Assembly: GCA_001917665.1 (NCBI GenBank)
Contig: MNEL01000054.1
Coordinates: 1-46,683, forward strand
DNA: 46,683 nucleotides
Source: Gemmatimonadetes bacterium 13_1_40CM_69_22
Lineage (GTDB): Bacteria; Gemmatimonadota; Gemmatimonadetes; Gemmatimonadales; GWC2-71-9
Direction of reading: 5' to 3'
In this document: positions 17,418 through 26,137 of the stretch, one piece after another
How the letters are laid out: each line of letters begins with the position of its first letter
Numbering within the stretch: position 1 is the stretch's first letter
Notes under the pieces: model-generated
The model's input: only the letters and a program-made list of their open reading frames with translations
Told to the model about the DNA's origin: nothing
The model's database searches: none
Position numbers and translations under genes: made by a program

Positions 17418-20072
17418 TCACCCGCCTCGGGCCGCGCTTCCCACGTCCAGCGAGCGCGCGACTTCCTCGATCTTGTACGCCTCGATCAGGTCGCCGACCT
17501 TGACGTCGTTGAAGCTCTCGATTCCGATGCCGCACTCGAAGCCCTCGCGGACCTCGCGCACGTCGTCCTTGAAGCGCTTGAGGGAGGCGATGGTGCCCTC
17601 GTACACCTCCACGCCGTCGCGGATCACGCGCACCCGTGCAGTGCGGGGGATGACGCCGGAGCGGACGAAGCACCCGGCGATCGTTCCCACCTTCGCGATC
17701 TTGAATGTCTGCCGCACCTCGGCCTCCCCCAGCACGACTTCCTTCTTCTCGGGGGTGAGCAGGCCCTCCATCGCGGCTTTCACCTCTTCCACCGCCTCGT
17801 AGATGATGCGGTAGGTGCGAATCTCCACGCGCTCGCGCTCCGCCGAGGCGCGGGCGTTCGAGTCGGGCCGCACGTGGAAGCCGACGATGATGGCGCCCGA
17901 GGCTTTGGCGAGCAGGACGTCGGAGTCCGTGATGGCGCCGACGCCGCGATGCACGACCTCCACCTTCACCTCCGGCGTGGAGAGCTGCGCGAGCGCGTCG
18001 GCGAGCGCTTCCGCCGGCCCGCCCTCGTCGGCCTTGATGATGATGCGCAGCGCCGCGGCGCCGCCGGCCGCGCGCTCGGCCATGAAGTCCTCGAGCGTCT
18101 TCACGCGGCCGGTGCGGCGGTGCTGCGCCTCGCGCTCGAGGCGTTGGCGTTTCTGCGCGATCTCGCGCGCCGCCCCGGCGTCCGCCATCACGCTGAAGGT
18201 GTCGCCCGCTTCGGGCACGCCCTCGAAGCCCAGGATCTGGACCGGCGTCGAGGGACCGGCTTCGGTGACGGTCTCACCGCGCTCGTTGTACATGGCGCGC
18301 ACGCGGCCGGAGAACTGGCCGCAGATGAAGTCGTCCCCGACCCGGAGCGTGCCGTTTTGCACGAGGATGGTCGCCACCGGCCCCTTGCCGGGGTCGAGCG
18401 TCGCCTCCAGCACGGTGCCGTGAGCGCGGCGGTCCGGATTCGCCTTTACGTCGAGCAGCTCGGCCTGCAGCAGGATCTGATCGAGCAGGGCGTCGACGTT
18501 CTGGCCGGTCTTCGCCGAGATCGGCGTGGCCAGCGTCGTACCACCGAATTCCTCGAGCACGACCGCGTGCGACAGGAGGTCCTGCTTCACCTTCTGCACG
18601 TTGGCGGAGGGTAGGTCGATCTTGTTGATGGCGACGACGAGCGGCACGCCGGCGTTCTTAGCGTGGGAGATCGCTTCGATGGTTTGCGGCATGATCGCGT
18701 CGTCGGCGGCGACGACCAGGACGACGAGGTCCGTGACCTGGGCGCCGCGGGCGCGCATCGCCGTGAACGCTTCGTGGCCCGGCGTGTCGAGGAAGGTGAT
18801 CGAGCGGCCGTCCTTGAGCGTCACCTGATACGCGCCGATGTGCTGCGTGATGCCGCCCGCCTCGCCCGCCACGACGTTGGTCTTGCGGATGTAATCGAGC
18901 AGCGACGTTTTGCCGTGGTCGACGTGTCCCATGACGGTCACGACCGGCGGTCGCGGCTTGAGCGTCGCCTGCGCGTCGTCGGGGGCCTGTTCGCCCTCCC
19001 CCACGACGTACTCCGATTCGCGCACCGCCTGGAACCCGAACGCGGACGCGATCAGCTCGATCATGTCGAAGTCGAGCCGCTGGTTGATCGTCACCATCTG
19101 CCCCAGCTCCTTGAAGGCGAAGGCGACGATCTCCTTGGCGGGCACCTTGAGGATGTTGGCGAGCTCGGAGACCGTGATGAACTCGGTCACGCGGACCAGG
19201 GTCTTCTCGCGCTCCTTCTCCTCGCGGCGCTTCTCCTCCTGAATGTCGCGGAAGCTCGGCCCCTCGTCGCGGCGGTGCACGCCCTTGCGCACGGCCGGGC
19301 CTTTGATCGAGGCGAGCGTGCGCGAGATGTTCTGCGCCACGGCCTCCTGGTCCACCAGCGACTTCTTACCCTTCTTGCGCTTCTTTCCCTTGTCGCGCCG
19401 GCGCTCCTCCAGCGGCCCGATGCCGGGGGCCGCGGAAGCGACGGGCCGCGGGGGCGCGGGAACAGCGCCGCCCGGCGCCGCACTGGCCACGGGCTTGGGA
19501 CGCACGGGGGTTGGTATCACCGCCCGCGGGGGCGCGCCGAACGACGCCGCGGACGGAGGCGGGGGCGCCGCCGGCGCGACGGCGGCGGGCGCGGCCGCGA
19601 AGGGCGACGGCTCGCCCCGCGGCTCCTCGGCGGCGGGCAGGTCCTTGAAGAGCGCGGCCGCGCGCTCTTCGAGCGACGGCTTCTCCTCGTCGTCGACCGC
19701 CTTGGCCGCCTCGAGCGCTTCCCGCGCCTTCAGCTCGCGCTCCGCTTCGATGGCCGCTTCGGCCTGCGCCTCCGCCTCGGCCGCGGCCACCTCGGCCGCC
19801 GTGCGGCGCCGCCGCTTGGGCCGCGCCTCCGGCGCCGCCGCGACCGGCTCGGCGGCGGCCTTCACGACCCGCCGCCGCTTGGGCGGTGCGGGCGCTTCCT
19901 TCAGCTTGCGCTTCTCGCGCTCCCACCGCGCGCGCATCAGCGCCACCTGCTCCGGCTTGAGCGGCGACAGGTGGCTGCGCACAAAGATGTCCAGCTCCTT
20001 GAGCATGCCGAGCAACTGCTCCGAGGAGATGCCGAACTCCGCCGCCAAATCGTGAATCCGCGTCGTCGTCAC
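17418..20072 (-). CDS. infB: Translation initiation factor IF-2
   Basis: 884 residues from GTG 20072, which directly abuts the ylxQ stop. The N-terminal IF2N domain ([20 protein letters not shown]) is followed by a low-complexity Ala/Pro/Lys/Arg linker to about residue 240, a second IF2N-like region near 290-345, and the GTPase domain with GHVDHGKT at 382-389, DTPGHEAF and NKIDLP. Domains II-IV follow, with GCFVRSGVI near the C-terminus. It brings initiator tRNA to the 30S subunit. The long charged linker is common in high-GC bacteria. Confidence 0.98.
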   Translation of the reverse strand: MTTTRIHDLAAEFGISSEQLLGMLKELDIFVRSHLSPLKPEQVALMRARWEREKRKLKEAPAPPKRRRVVKAAAEPVAAAPEARPKRRRRTAAEVAAAEAEAQAEAAIEAERELKAREALEAAKAVDDEEKPSLEERAAALFKDLPAAEEPRGEPSPFAAAPAAVAPAAPPPPSAASFGAPPRAVIPTPVRPKPVASAAPGGAVPAPPRPVASAAPGIGPLEERRRDKGKKRKKGKKSLVDQEAVAQNISRTLASIKGPAVRKGVHRRDEGPSFRDIQEEKRREEKEREKTLVRVTEFITVSELANILKVPAKEIVAFAFKELGQMVTINQRLDFDMIELIASAFGFQAVRESEYVVGEGEQAPDDAQATLKPRPPVVTVMGHVDHGKTSLLDYIRKTNVVAGEAGGITQHIGAYQVTLKDGRSITFLDTPGHEAFTAMRARGAQVTDLVVLVVAADDAIMPQTIEAISHAKNAGVPLVVAINKIDLPSANVQKVKQDLLSHAVVLEEFGGTTLATPISAKTGQNVDALLDQILLQAELLDVKANPDRRAHGTVLEATLDPGKGPVATILVQNGTLRVGDDFICGQFSGRVRAMYNERGETVTEAGPSTPVQILGFEGVPEAGDTFSVMADAGAAREIAQKRQRLEREAQHRRTGRVKTLEDFMAERAAGGAAALRIIIKADEGGPAEALADALAQLSTPEVKVEVVHRGVGAITDSDVLLAKASGAIIVGFHVRPDSNARASAERERVEIRTYRIIYEAVEEVKAAMEGLLTPEKKEVVLGEAEVRQTFKIAKVGTIAGCFVRSGVIPRTARVRVIRDGVEVYEGTIASLKRFKDDVREVREGFECGIGIESFNDVKVGDLIEAYKIEEVARSLDVGSAARGG

Positions 20073-20372
20073 TTACGCCTCCAAAGACGCCAGCCCGCGG
20101 GCCAATCCCGCGTCTTCGACTCCGACCGCCTGCACCGGCGGCCGGCCGAGCCCGGCGCCCAACCGCCCGGCGCCCGGTCCCCGCACAATCGGCACCCCGC
20201 GCGCGCGCGCGAGGCGCTCCACCTTGTCCCGGGTGCGCGCGCTCGCATCCGCCGCCAGCACCACGCAGCGCAGTCCGTCGCGCTGCAGCTTGGCCCGCAC
20301 CCCCGCGACCCCCACCACAACCCGGCCGGCCCTGAGCCCGAGACCCAGCAGCCGGACGATCCGCTCCGTCAT
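20073..20372 (-). CDS. ylxQ: YlxQ-like L7Ae/L30e family RNA-binding protein
   Basis: 99 residues. The L7Ae-type pattern is RIVRLLGLGLRAGRVVVG at the N-terminus, CVVLAADAS, and VERLARARGVPIVRG. Its position between nusA and infB is the standard place for YlxQ, whose proposed role is binding kink-turn RNA; its cellular task is not settled. The ATG overlaps the nusA stop (ATGA). Confidence 0.88.
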   Translation of the reverse strand: MTERIVRLLGLGLRAGRVVVGVAGVRAKLQRDGLRCVVLAADASARTRDKVERLARARGVPIVRGPGAGRLGAGLGRPPVQAVGVEDAGLARGLASLEA

Positions 20373-21727
20373 GCCGGCTGGGCGGACGTGTCCCCCGCCG
20401 CCGCCGGCCCGGCCTCGGCCTCGTCCTCGCCGCCCTCCTCGGTCATCTCATTGAGGAAGGCCATCAGCTTGTCCGCGAGCTCCGGCGTCATGTCGGCGAT
20501 CTTGTCCACGTCCTCGCGCTCCAAGTCGAGGATGTCCTGGAGCGTCTTCTTGCCCGCCCGCTCCAGCACGTCGACCAGCTCCACCGGCAGGCCCTTGAGC
20601 TCGCGCAGCGACACCTTGGTCGCAGCCTCCTCTTCGGGCGGCAACGGCGCGAACAGCGGGCCCTCGCCGCCGCGCTCGAGCCACTCACGGCTCGAATACA
20701 GGTCGATCTTCCAGCCGGTGAGCTCGGATGCGAGCCGCACGTTCTGGCCGTTGCGGCCGATGGCGAGCGACAGCTGGTCTTCGTCTACGATCGCCTGGAT
20801 CGTCTTGGTCTCGGGATCCGAGAACACGCGCGCGACGCGCGCCGGCGCGAGCGACAGCTTCGCGAAGCGTTCGGGGTCGGGCGACCACGGCACGATGTCG
20901 ATGCGCTCGCCGCCCAGCTCGTTCACCACGGCCTGCACGCGCGAGCCCTTGAGCCCGACGCACGCGCCCACCGGGTCGATCGAGTCGTCGCGCGAGCTGA
21001 CGGCGATCTTGGTGCGGCTGCCCGCCTCGCGCGCCGTGGCCCGGATCTCGACGATCTGCTGCTGGATCTCCGGGACCTCCAGCTTGAACAGCGCCTTCAC
21101 GAACATCGGGTCGGCGCGGGACAGGATGAGGCGCGGCCCCTTGGGGGTCTCCTCGATCCGCTTCAATACCGCCCGGATCGTGTCGCCCTGATGGAAGTGC
21201 TCGCGGTGGTTCTGCTCGCGGTAGGGAATGATCGCCTCCGCCTCGCGGAACTTCGCCAACATCACCACGATCTTGCCGCGCTCGATCTGCTGCACCTCGC
21301 CCGACAGGAGCTCGCCCACCTTGTCGGTGAACTCCTCGCGAATCCGGGCCCGCTCGCCCTCGCGCACCCGTTGGATGATGCGCTGCTTCGCCGCCTGCAC
21401 CGCGGTGCGCCCGAACGCTTCGAAGGGGACTTCCTCTTCGAGCACGTCGCCCACCTGGAAGTCCGGGTCTTCGAAGCGCGCTTCCTCGAGCGCCACGTGC
21501 GTGCCCGGGTCCTCCACCGTCTCCACCACCGTGCGCAGCACGACGATCCGGATCGTGCCCTTCAGCTCGTCGATGCCGATCTCGGCGCGCACGTTCGGAC
21601 CGTAGCGCTTCACCAGCGCCGCGTGCAGCCCGTCCTTCAGCAGGTCGAGCAGCTCCGCGCGCTCGAGCTGCTTCGTGTTCGTCAGCTCGCGGATCGCGGA
21701 GACTACGTCGCTTGTATTCGTCGTCAT
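20369..21727 (-). CDS. nusA: Transcription termination/antitermination factor NusA
   Basis: 452 residues from ATG 21727, chosen for the GAGGA ribosome site a few nt upstream. Order: N-terminal RNA-polymerase-binding domain, S1 domain (around residues 130-200), KH1 and KH2 (GACVGLKGSRVQAVVNELGG, then LAIGRNGQNVRLASELTGW), and one acidic helix-hairpin-helix repeat at the C-terminus. It binds RNA polymerase and nascent RNA, promotes pausing and intrinsic termination, and takes part in antitermination. This matters here because an intrinsic terminator lies in the leader of its own operon. Confidence 0.98.
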   Translation of the reverse strand: MTTNTSDVVSAIRELTNTKQLERAELLDLLKDGLHAALVKRYGPNVRAEIGIDELKGTIRIVVLRTVVETVEDPGTHVALEEARFEDPDFQVGDVLEEEVPFEAFGRTAVQAAKQRIIQRVREGERARIREEFTDKVGELLSGEVQQIERGKIVVMLAKFREAEAIIPYREQNHREHFHQGDTIRAVLKRIEETPKGPRLILSRADPMFVKALFKLEVPEIQQQIVEIRATAREAGSRTKIAVSSRDDSIDPVGACVGLKGSRVQAVVNELGGERIDIVPWSPDPERFAKLSLAPARVARVFSDPETKTIQAIVDEDQLSLAIGRNGQNVRLASELTGWKIDLYSSREWLERGGEGPLFAPLPPEEEAATKVSLRELKGLPVELVDVLERAGKKTLQDILDLEREDVDKIADMTPELADKLMAFLNEMTEEGGEDEAEAGPAAAGDTSAQPA

Positions 21728-21738
21728 AGAATCCTCGG

Positions 21739-22197
21739 TCACCAATCCACTGCCAAACGCGCGTCGCGAATCCCGGCCAGCGGCACCGGCCGCGGCTCGG
21801 CGCCCGCGGGCTGGAGGACCACCGTCGCCTCGTCCGGGACGGCGACGATCCGGGCGCGCACGCGGCCGAGGCCGGCGACCGTCGCCTGCACCTCGCGACC
21901 GACGAACCGCACCCAGTGGCGGTGCCAGCGCAGCGGTCGATCGAGCCCCGGGCTCGACACCTCGAGTGCGTAGCGCGGCCCCAGCGGCCCGCCCGCATCG
22001 AGCCAGGCCTCCAGTGCTCGGCTCGCCATCGCGCAGTCGTCGACCGTCACTCGCCGCGGCGGCTCGCCGGGCGGCCATTCGATGCGCACTTGAACGAGCG
22101 GCCGAGCTTGCGTGCCGCCGATACGGAGATCAGCCAATTCGAGCCCCACCGCGTCCAGCCGGACCCGAAACGACTCGACGAGATTCTCGGAGAGCAT
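21739..22197 (-). CDS. rimP: Ribosome maturation factor RimP
   Basis: 152 residues. It has DLRIGGTQARPLVQVRIE, DDCAMASRALEAWLD and YALEVSSPGLDRPL, the last being the most conserved RimP motif. It acts in 30S subunit maturation. It is the first gene of the nusA-infB series. The ATG at 22197 directly follows the eight T residues of an intrinsic terminator and has no Shine-Dalgarno, so either the start is used on read-through transcripts without one or a later start is real; no good later start keeps the N-terminal helix. Confidence 0.92.
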   Translation of the reverse strand: MLSENLVESFRVRLDAVGLELADLRIGGTQARPLVQVRIEWPPGEPPRRVTVDDCAMASRALEAWLDAGGPLGPRYALEVSSPGLDRPLRWHRHWVRFVGREVQATVAGLGRVRARIVAVPDEATVVLQPAGAEPRPVPLAGIRDARLAVDW

Positions 22198-22227
22198 AAA
22201 AAAAAGCGCGGGCCCACCTTCGCCCGC
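22198..22227 (-). terminator. Intrinsic terminator/attenuator directly before rimP
   Basis: Minus strand: stem GCGGGC/GCCCGC (6 bp, all GC), 8-nt loop, then GC and TTTTTTTT ending at the rimP ATG. It lies downstream of a strong promoter (22241-22268), within the first 40 nt of the rimP transcript. It also closes off the murA-pgeF transcript. Confidence 0.75.
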
Positions 22228-22240
22228 TTCACCGGCCCGG

Positions 22241-22268
22241 AATCTAGTCCCGGGACCGCGCGTGTCAA
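22241..22268 (-). promoter_or_regulatory. Promoter of the rimP-nusA-infB operon
   Basis: Minus strand TTGACA (22268-22263), 16-nt spacer, TAGATT (22246-22241). The perfect -35 box contains the stop codon of pgeF. Expected start of transcription is near 22234, giving a leader of about 37 nt that is mostly the terminator hairpin. Confidence 0.65.
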
Positions 22269-23086
22269 GCTGGGACGCCTACGTACGCGATCATCCGCCC
22301 GTCGCGCCCGCCCGACGCCCGGTGCGAGAAGAAGTGCGCGCGGTCGTGAGCACTGCACCACGGGGAGACGGTGACCTCCTCCACTCCCAGTTCGCGGGCC
22401 TGGGCCACCAGCGCTGCCCGAAGGTCCAGACGACGCGACGCCTGGGCGGGTAGCCCGACCCCGGGGCCATGCCCCGGGGTCTCCGGGGCCTCGAACCGAC
22501 TCAGCACCTCAGCACCCACCTCATAACACGAGCCGCAAATACCTACTCCACAATGCATTACAATGTCTGACGATGGCACGAACGCCTCACGCCGCACCAC
22601 CTCGATGCCCCGCTCCACGATCCCGCCCGCCGTGCCGCGCCAACCGGCGTGCAGCAGCGCCACAACCTGCTTGTGCGGCACGACGAGATAGACGGGGATG
22701 CAATCGGCGACCGTGATGGTGAGGAGCACCCCGCTGGCCCGCGTAGCGTGCCCGTCCACACCGTCGAGGATGAGCCAGCCCTCCTGCCCCTGACGGTGCC
22801 ACTGCACGGTCGTGCCGTGGATCTGGTGGCTCAGCACGACGCCCGGGAAGGCGGGGCGGAAGGCAGCGCGGAGAGCCCGCCAGCGGGACATGACCTGCCC
22901 CACGTTCTCCTCGCTCCATAGCCCGAGGGAAAAACCGCGCCCGCGGGTCGTGATGCCAGCGACGACCCCGTAGCGCTCGGACCATTCGGCGAGGGCCATG
23001 CGCGGGACAGCGGCGTCGGCGACGGGCTGCTCACGCAGCGAGGGCGGCGGAGGCCGGTGGAGGGCGGTGGAAGGCGGTGAGCTCAT
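22265..23086 (-). CDS. pgeF: PgeF/YfiH family protein (multicopper-type purine nucleoside phosphorylase, laccase domain)
   Basis: 273 residues from ATG 23086, overlapping the murA stop (ATGA). Family motifs: SHQIHGTTVQW, TVADCIPVYLV, LLHAGWRGTAGG, and HCGVGICGSCYEVG where relatives have GIGPC-type sequence; the C-terminal DLRAALVAQARELGV is also typical. Members have been described as purine nucleoside phosphorylases/adenosine deaminases, and PgeF in E. coli as a peptidoglycan-editing factor; the murA partner fits the second role. The first 25 residues are Pro-rich and come from a 10-nt tandem repeat; a start at MALAEW (residue 31) would remove them. Confidence 0.88.
   Translation of the reverse strand: MSSPPSTALHRPPPPSLREQPVADAAVPRMALAEWSERYGVVAGITTRGRGFSLGLWSEENVGQVMSRWRALRAAFRPAFPGVVLSHQIHGTTVQWHRQGQEGWLILDGVDGHATRASGVLLTITVADCIPVYLVVPHKQVVALLHAGWRGTAGGIVERGIEVVRREAFVPSSDIVMHCGVGICGSCYEVGAEVLSRFEAPETPGHGPGVGLPAQASRRLDLRAALVAQARELGVEEVTVSPWCSAHDRAHFFSHRASGGRDGRMIAYVGVPA
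23041..23080. repeat. 10-nt tandem repeat at the murA/pgeF junction
   Basis: Four 10-nt units in exact register on the plus strand (AGGGCGGCGG, AGGCCGGTGG, AGGGCGGTGG, AAGGCGGTGA). It ends 2 bp before the overlapping murA stop and pgeF start and encodes a Pro-rich N-terminal tail of PgeF. Confidence 0.75.
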
Positions 23087-24372
23087 CGCGGGCCGTCCAC
23101 ACGCTCGATCTGCGCCCCCAGCGCCCGGAGCCGCTCGTCGATCCGCTCGTAGCCACGCTCGATCTGGCCGATATTGTGGATCACCGAGTCCCCCTGAGCG
23201 GCGAGCGCTGCCAGGAGCATCGCCATCCCGGCTCGGATGTCGGGGCTCTCGACCACCTGCCCATGCAACGGAGACGGGCCCGCAATCACGGCGCGGTGCG
23301 GGTCGCACAGCACGATGCGCGCCCCCATGCCGATCAGCTTGTCCACGAAGAACAGCCGCGACTCGAACAGCTTCTCGAACACGAGCAGCAGGCCCTCGCA
23401 CTGCGAGGCGACGACGATCGCGATCGACATGAGGTCCGCTGGAAATGCTGGCCACGGGCCGTCCTCCAGCTTCGGCACGTGACCCCCGAGATCCGGCCGG
23501 ATACGCCGCTCCTGATCGGCATCGACGATGAGCTTGGTGCGATCGAGGCGCGGCCGGACGCCGAGCCGCTCGAACGCCATGAGCGTGGCGCGCAGGTCGT
23601 CGGCGCGCACCCCGTCGATGGTCACGGCGCCGTTCGTCACCGCCGCGAGCCCGAGAAACGAGCCGATCTCGATGTGGTCCGGGCCGATCGTGAAGGGCGC
23701 GGCGCGGAGCGGCGTGCCCCCTTCGACGGTGAGCGTGTTGCTGCCGAGCCCGTCGATCTTGGCGCCCTGGCCTCCGAGAAAGCGCGCCAAGTCCTGCACG
23801 TGGGGCTCGCTGGCGGCATTGCGCAGCACCGTGGTGCCCGAGGCCGCGACGGCGGCCATGAGGGCGTTCTCGGTGGCCGTGACGCTCGGCTCGTCGAGGA
23901 AGATGTCCGCCCCGCTGAGCTTCTTCGCTTCGAGCTTGTAGGTCGAGCCGACGGTGATCTCCGCGCCCAGCCGCTCCAGCGCGAGGAAGTGGGTGTCCAC
24001 CCGCCGGCGGCCGATCACGTCTCCGCCGGGGGGCGGCAAGCTCACCCGTCCGAAGCGCGCCAGCATCGGCCCCGCGAGCAGGATCGACGCCCGGATCCGG
24101 GCGCACAGCTTGGGGTCCAGCCCGCGCGGCTCGGCCCGGGCCGTGTTCACCTCGACGGCGTTCGGGGCCGTCCACGCGACCACCGCGCCCAGGTGCGCCA
24201 GCAGCTCCAGCATGGTTTCGACGTCGCGGATGTGGGGAACGTTGTCGATGCGGCAGGGCCCGTCAGCGAGCAGCGTAGCCGCGAGGATGGGAAGGGCCGC
24301 GTTCTTGTTGCCCGCCGGGTGGATCGTCCCTTTGAGCGGGCGGCCACCGGAGACACAGAACGACGCAGGCAT
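23083..24372 (-). CDS. murA: UDP-N-acetylglucosamine 1-carboxyvinyltransferase (Asp-type active site)
   Basis: 429 residues from ATG 24372. It transfers enolpyruvate from PEP to UDP-GlcNAc, the first committed peptidoglycan step. Motifs: AGNKNAALPILAATLL (Lys/Asn for substrate), RASILLAGPMLARFG, DIRAGMAMLLAALAA and IERGYERIDERLRALGA. In the catalytic loop the usual PGGC is PGGD: residue 118 is Asp where E. coli has Cys115. Natural Asp forms occur in Mycobacterium, Chlamydia and Borrelia and are active but not alkylated by fosfomycin. It starts a leftward unit with pgeF. Confidence 0.96.
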   Translation of the reverse strand: MPASFCVSGGRPLKGTIHPAGNKNAALPILAATLLADGPCRIDNVPHIRDVETMLELLAHLGAVVAWTAPNAVEVNTARAEPRGLDPKLCARIRASILLAGPMLARFGRVSLPPPGGDVIGRRRVDTHFLALERLGAEITVGSTYKLEAKKLSGADIFLDEPSVTATENALMAAVAASGTTVLRNAASEPHVQDLARFLGGQGAKIDGLGSNTLTVEGGTPLRAAPFTIGPDHIEIGSFLGLAAVTNGAVTIDGVRADDLRATLMAFERLGVRPRLDRTKLIVDADQERRIRPDLGGHVPKLEDGPWPAFPADLMSIAIVVASQCEGLLLVFEKLFESRLFFVDKLIGMGARIVLCDPHRAVIAGPSPLHGQVVESPDIRAGMAMLLAALAAQGDSVIHNIGQIERGYERIDERLRALGAQIERVDGPR

Positions 24373-24382
24373 AGGTGAACGC

Positions 24383-24412
24383 AAGCTACGGCGCGCCTTG
24401 CGCGCGCGTCAA
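24383..24412 (-). promoter_or_regulatory. Promoter of murA (leaderless type)
   Basis: Minus strand TTGACG (24412-24407), 18-nt spacer, TAGCTT (24388-24383), then 10 nt to the ATG at 24372. The transcript would start within a few nt of the start codon. No ribosome site is visible. Confidence 0.6.
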
Positions 24413-24413
24413 G

Positions 24414-24428
24414 CGTTCGCGAACGTTC
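24414..24428. promoter_or_regulatory. Palindrome in the murA/antiporter divergent region
   Basis: CGTTCGCGAACG (24414-24425) is a perfect 12-bp palindrome overlapping a second one, GAACGTTC. It lies just upstream of the murA -35 box and 5 bp from the GTG of the divergent antiporter gene. It may be an operator; no regulator can be named. Confidence 0.3.
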
Positions 24429-24433
24429 GCCGC

Positions 24434-25717
24434 GTGAATCCGGTTCTCGCGCTCGGGCTTCTCGCCGCCGCCGGGCTGCTCGCCACGCGGCTGCCACCGC
24501 TTACGTCGCGCCCTTCGCTGCACCTCGACCTCGCGATCGCCGCTGGTGTCCCGCTTGTTTTGGTGGGCCTCGTGCTCGGGCCCGGCATCGAGTTCATCGG
24601 CCGCCCGCTGCTGCGCGCGCTCGCTCCGGTGAGTGCGTTCGCGATCGGCTGGATCGGCGCCCTGCTCGGGGCGCGCTTCGAGTGGCGCTACGTCCGGCGC
24701 ATCCCGCGCGCCGCTTGGCTGCTCGGGGCGACGACGGCGACCGCCGTGGTCGTGGTCGTCGCGCTGGGCGCCTGGCTGCTCGCCCGGCTGGTGCCGCCCC
24801 TCGCGACCGTCTGGACGCCGCGCCTGCCGGCCGTGCTCGGTCTGGCCGCGGTGGCTGCGGTGTCCGGGCCGCGAGCGGTCACCGCGGTGGCCCGGGCCGT
24901 CGGCCTGCGCAAGAGCGCGTCGCGCGCGCTCGAGCGCGCGGCCGCGCTCGAGACGGCCTGCGGCGCGGTTGTCATGATCGTCCCGTTGGCGCTGCACCGC
25001 TCGCAGCTCGGCGCTGGCAATCCCGAGCTCGGATGGGTCTCCTGGATCGTGTTCGCCGCCGGCAGCGGGGTGCTCGTCGGCCTGGTGTTCCTCAGCGTGA
25101 CTCGGCTGCGGGCTGCTCGCGAGGAGGCGGGCCTCGCGCTCGCGGCCTGCATGCTGTTCGGCGCGGGCATCGGGTACGCGACCGACCTGTCGCCGTTTGT
25201 GGTGTGCGCGCTCGCGGCCGTCTTGATCGTGAACGCCTCGCCCCGACGGCGGCAGATGCAAACCGCGCTCGCCGAATGGGAGCGTCCGATCTGCGCCGTC
25301 TTCTTGATCATCGCGGGCGCGCTGCTCACGCTGCCCACCGTCTGGATCCTGGCTGCCGTGCCGGTGCTGGCCGCGCTACGGGTCGGCGCACGCTGGGCGA
25401 GCGCGCGCTACGCTCGGGTGGCGCTCGGGCTACGGGACGTGCCGTCGCACATCGGGCTCGGGACGGTGGCCCAGGGCGGAACCGCGCTGGCGCTCGGGAT
25501 CAACTATTTCCTCATGTACGGCGGCCGGCCCGACACCCCCGGCGGCGGGATCGCGGGGGATGCGGCGGGCGCGGTGCTCACGACGCTCGTGTTGGGCATC
25601 GCCCTGGCGCAGCTCGCCGCGCCGACCCTGATGCGGCTCGCGTCGCGTGCAGTGCCCGCGCCGTTGACACCCGCGACCATCAGCCCCGAGCTTACGACCA
25701 ACGCACGGGCGGACTGA
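24434..25717 (+). CDS. Putative cation/proton antiporter-like membrane protein (Kef/CPA2-like)
   Basis: 427 residues from GTG 24434. The protein is almost wholly hydrophobic with about 12 likely membrane segments, separated by short Arg-rich loops. The layout, including ARFEWRYVRRIPRAAWLLGATT after the fourth helix and a central VGLRKSASRALERAAALETACGA loop split by charged residues, resembles the transmembrane part of sodium/proton exchangers of the CPA2 group, without the C-terminal RCK/TrkA domain of KefB/C. Substrate cannot be told. It heads a rightward unit and is divergent from murA. Confidence 0.65.
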   Translation: MNPVLALGLLAAAGLLATRLPPLTSRPSLHLDLAIAAGVPLVLVGLVLGPGIEFIGRPLLRALAPVSAFAIGWIGALLGARFEWRYVRRIPRAAWLLGATTATAVVVVVALGAWLLARLVPPLATVWTPRLPAVLGLAAVAAVSGPRAVTAVARAVGLRKSASRALERAAALETACGAVVMIVPLALHRSQLGAGNPELGWVSWIVFAAGSGVLVGLVFLSVTRLRAAREEAGLALAACMLFGAGIGYATDLSPFVVCALAAVLIVNASPRRRQMQTALAEWERPICAVFLIIAGALLTLPTVWILAAVPVLAALRVGARWASARYARVALGLRDVPSHIGLGTVAQGGTALALGINYFLMYGGRPDTPGGGIAGDAAGAVLTTLVLGIALAQLAAPTLMRLASRAVPAPLTPATISPELTTNARAD

Positions 25718-25723
25718 CCGCAC

Positions 25724-26137
25724 ATGATTCCTTCCTGGGTGGCGGTGGTGACGGGGATTTCCCTGGCGATCCTGGCGCTGGCGGCGATCGCGATCGCGCT
25801 GTCATCCGTGGTCGCGGTACTCGCACTGCGTACCTTCCTGCGTATCCTGGAGCACCTCGCCGGGCCAGCGGTGAGCGACCTGCGACAGCTCGTGGGAACG
25901 ATCCGGACGGAGGCGGAGAGTCTGGTCGGCACGTCGCGCGACCTGCGCGGCCGGATCGTGAAGGCGGCGGACGCGGCCGAAGCGCGCCTCGCCGACTTGG
26001 ACGCGCTGTTCGAGGTGGTGCACGAGGAGGTCGAGACGACGGCGCTCGACGTGGCGGCCACGCTCCGCAACGTGCAGCGCGGCCTGTCGGTGCTCGAGTG
26101 GGGACGGCGCGCGCTCAAGCGCCGGAGGAAGCCCTGA
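25724..26137 (+). CDS. Small membrane-anchored coiled-coil protein (DUF948-like)
   Basis: 137 residues, start 6 bp after the antiporter stop. One strong membrane segment covers residues about 8-36. The remainder is helical with heptad-like spacing (for example LVGTIRTEAESLVGTSRDL and LADLDALFEVVHEEVE), and ends with a basic RRALKRRRKP tail. This layout is like DUF948 proteins, whose function is not known. It probably forms an operon with the antiporter and the phospholipase-like gene. Confidence 0.65.
   Translation: MIPSWVAVVTGISLAILALAAIAIALSSVVAVLALRTFLRILEHLAGPAVSDLRQLVGTIRTEAESLVGTSRDLRGRIVKAADAAEARLADLDALFEVVHEEVETTALDVAATLRNVQRGLSVLEWGRRALKRRRKP

Noticed and set aside
18663-21191. 842-codon plus-strand open frame opposite infB/nusA
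   Set aside because: Antisense shadow of two universal genes; no independent support.
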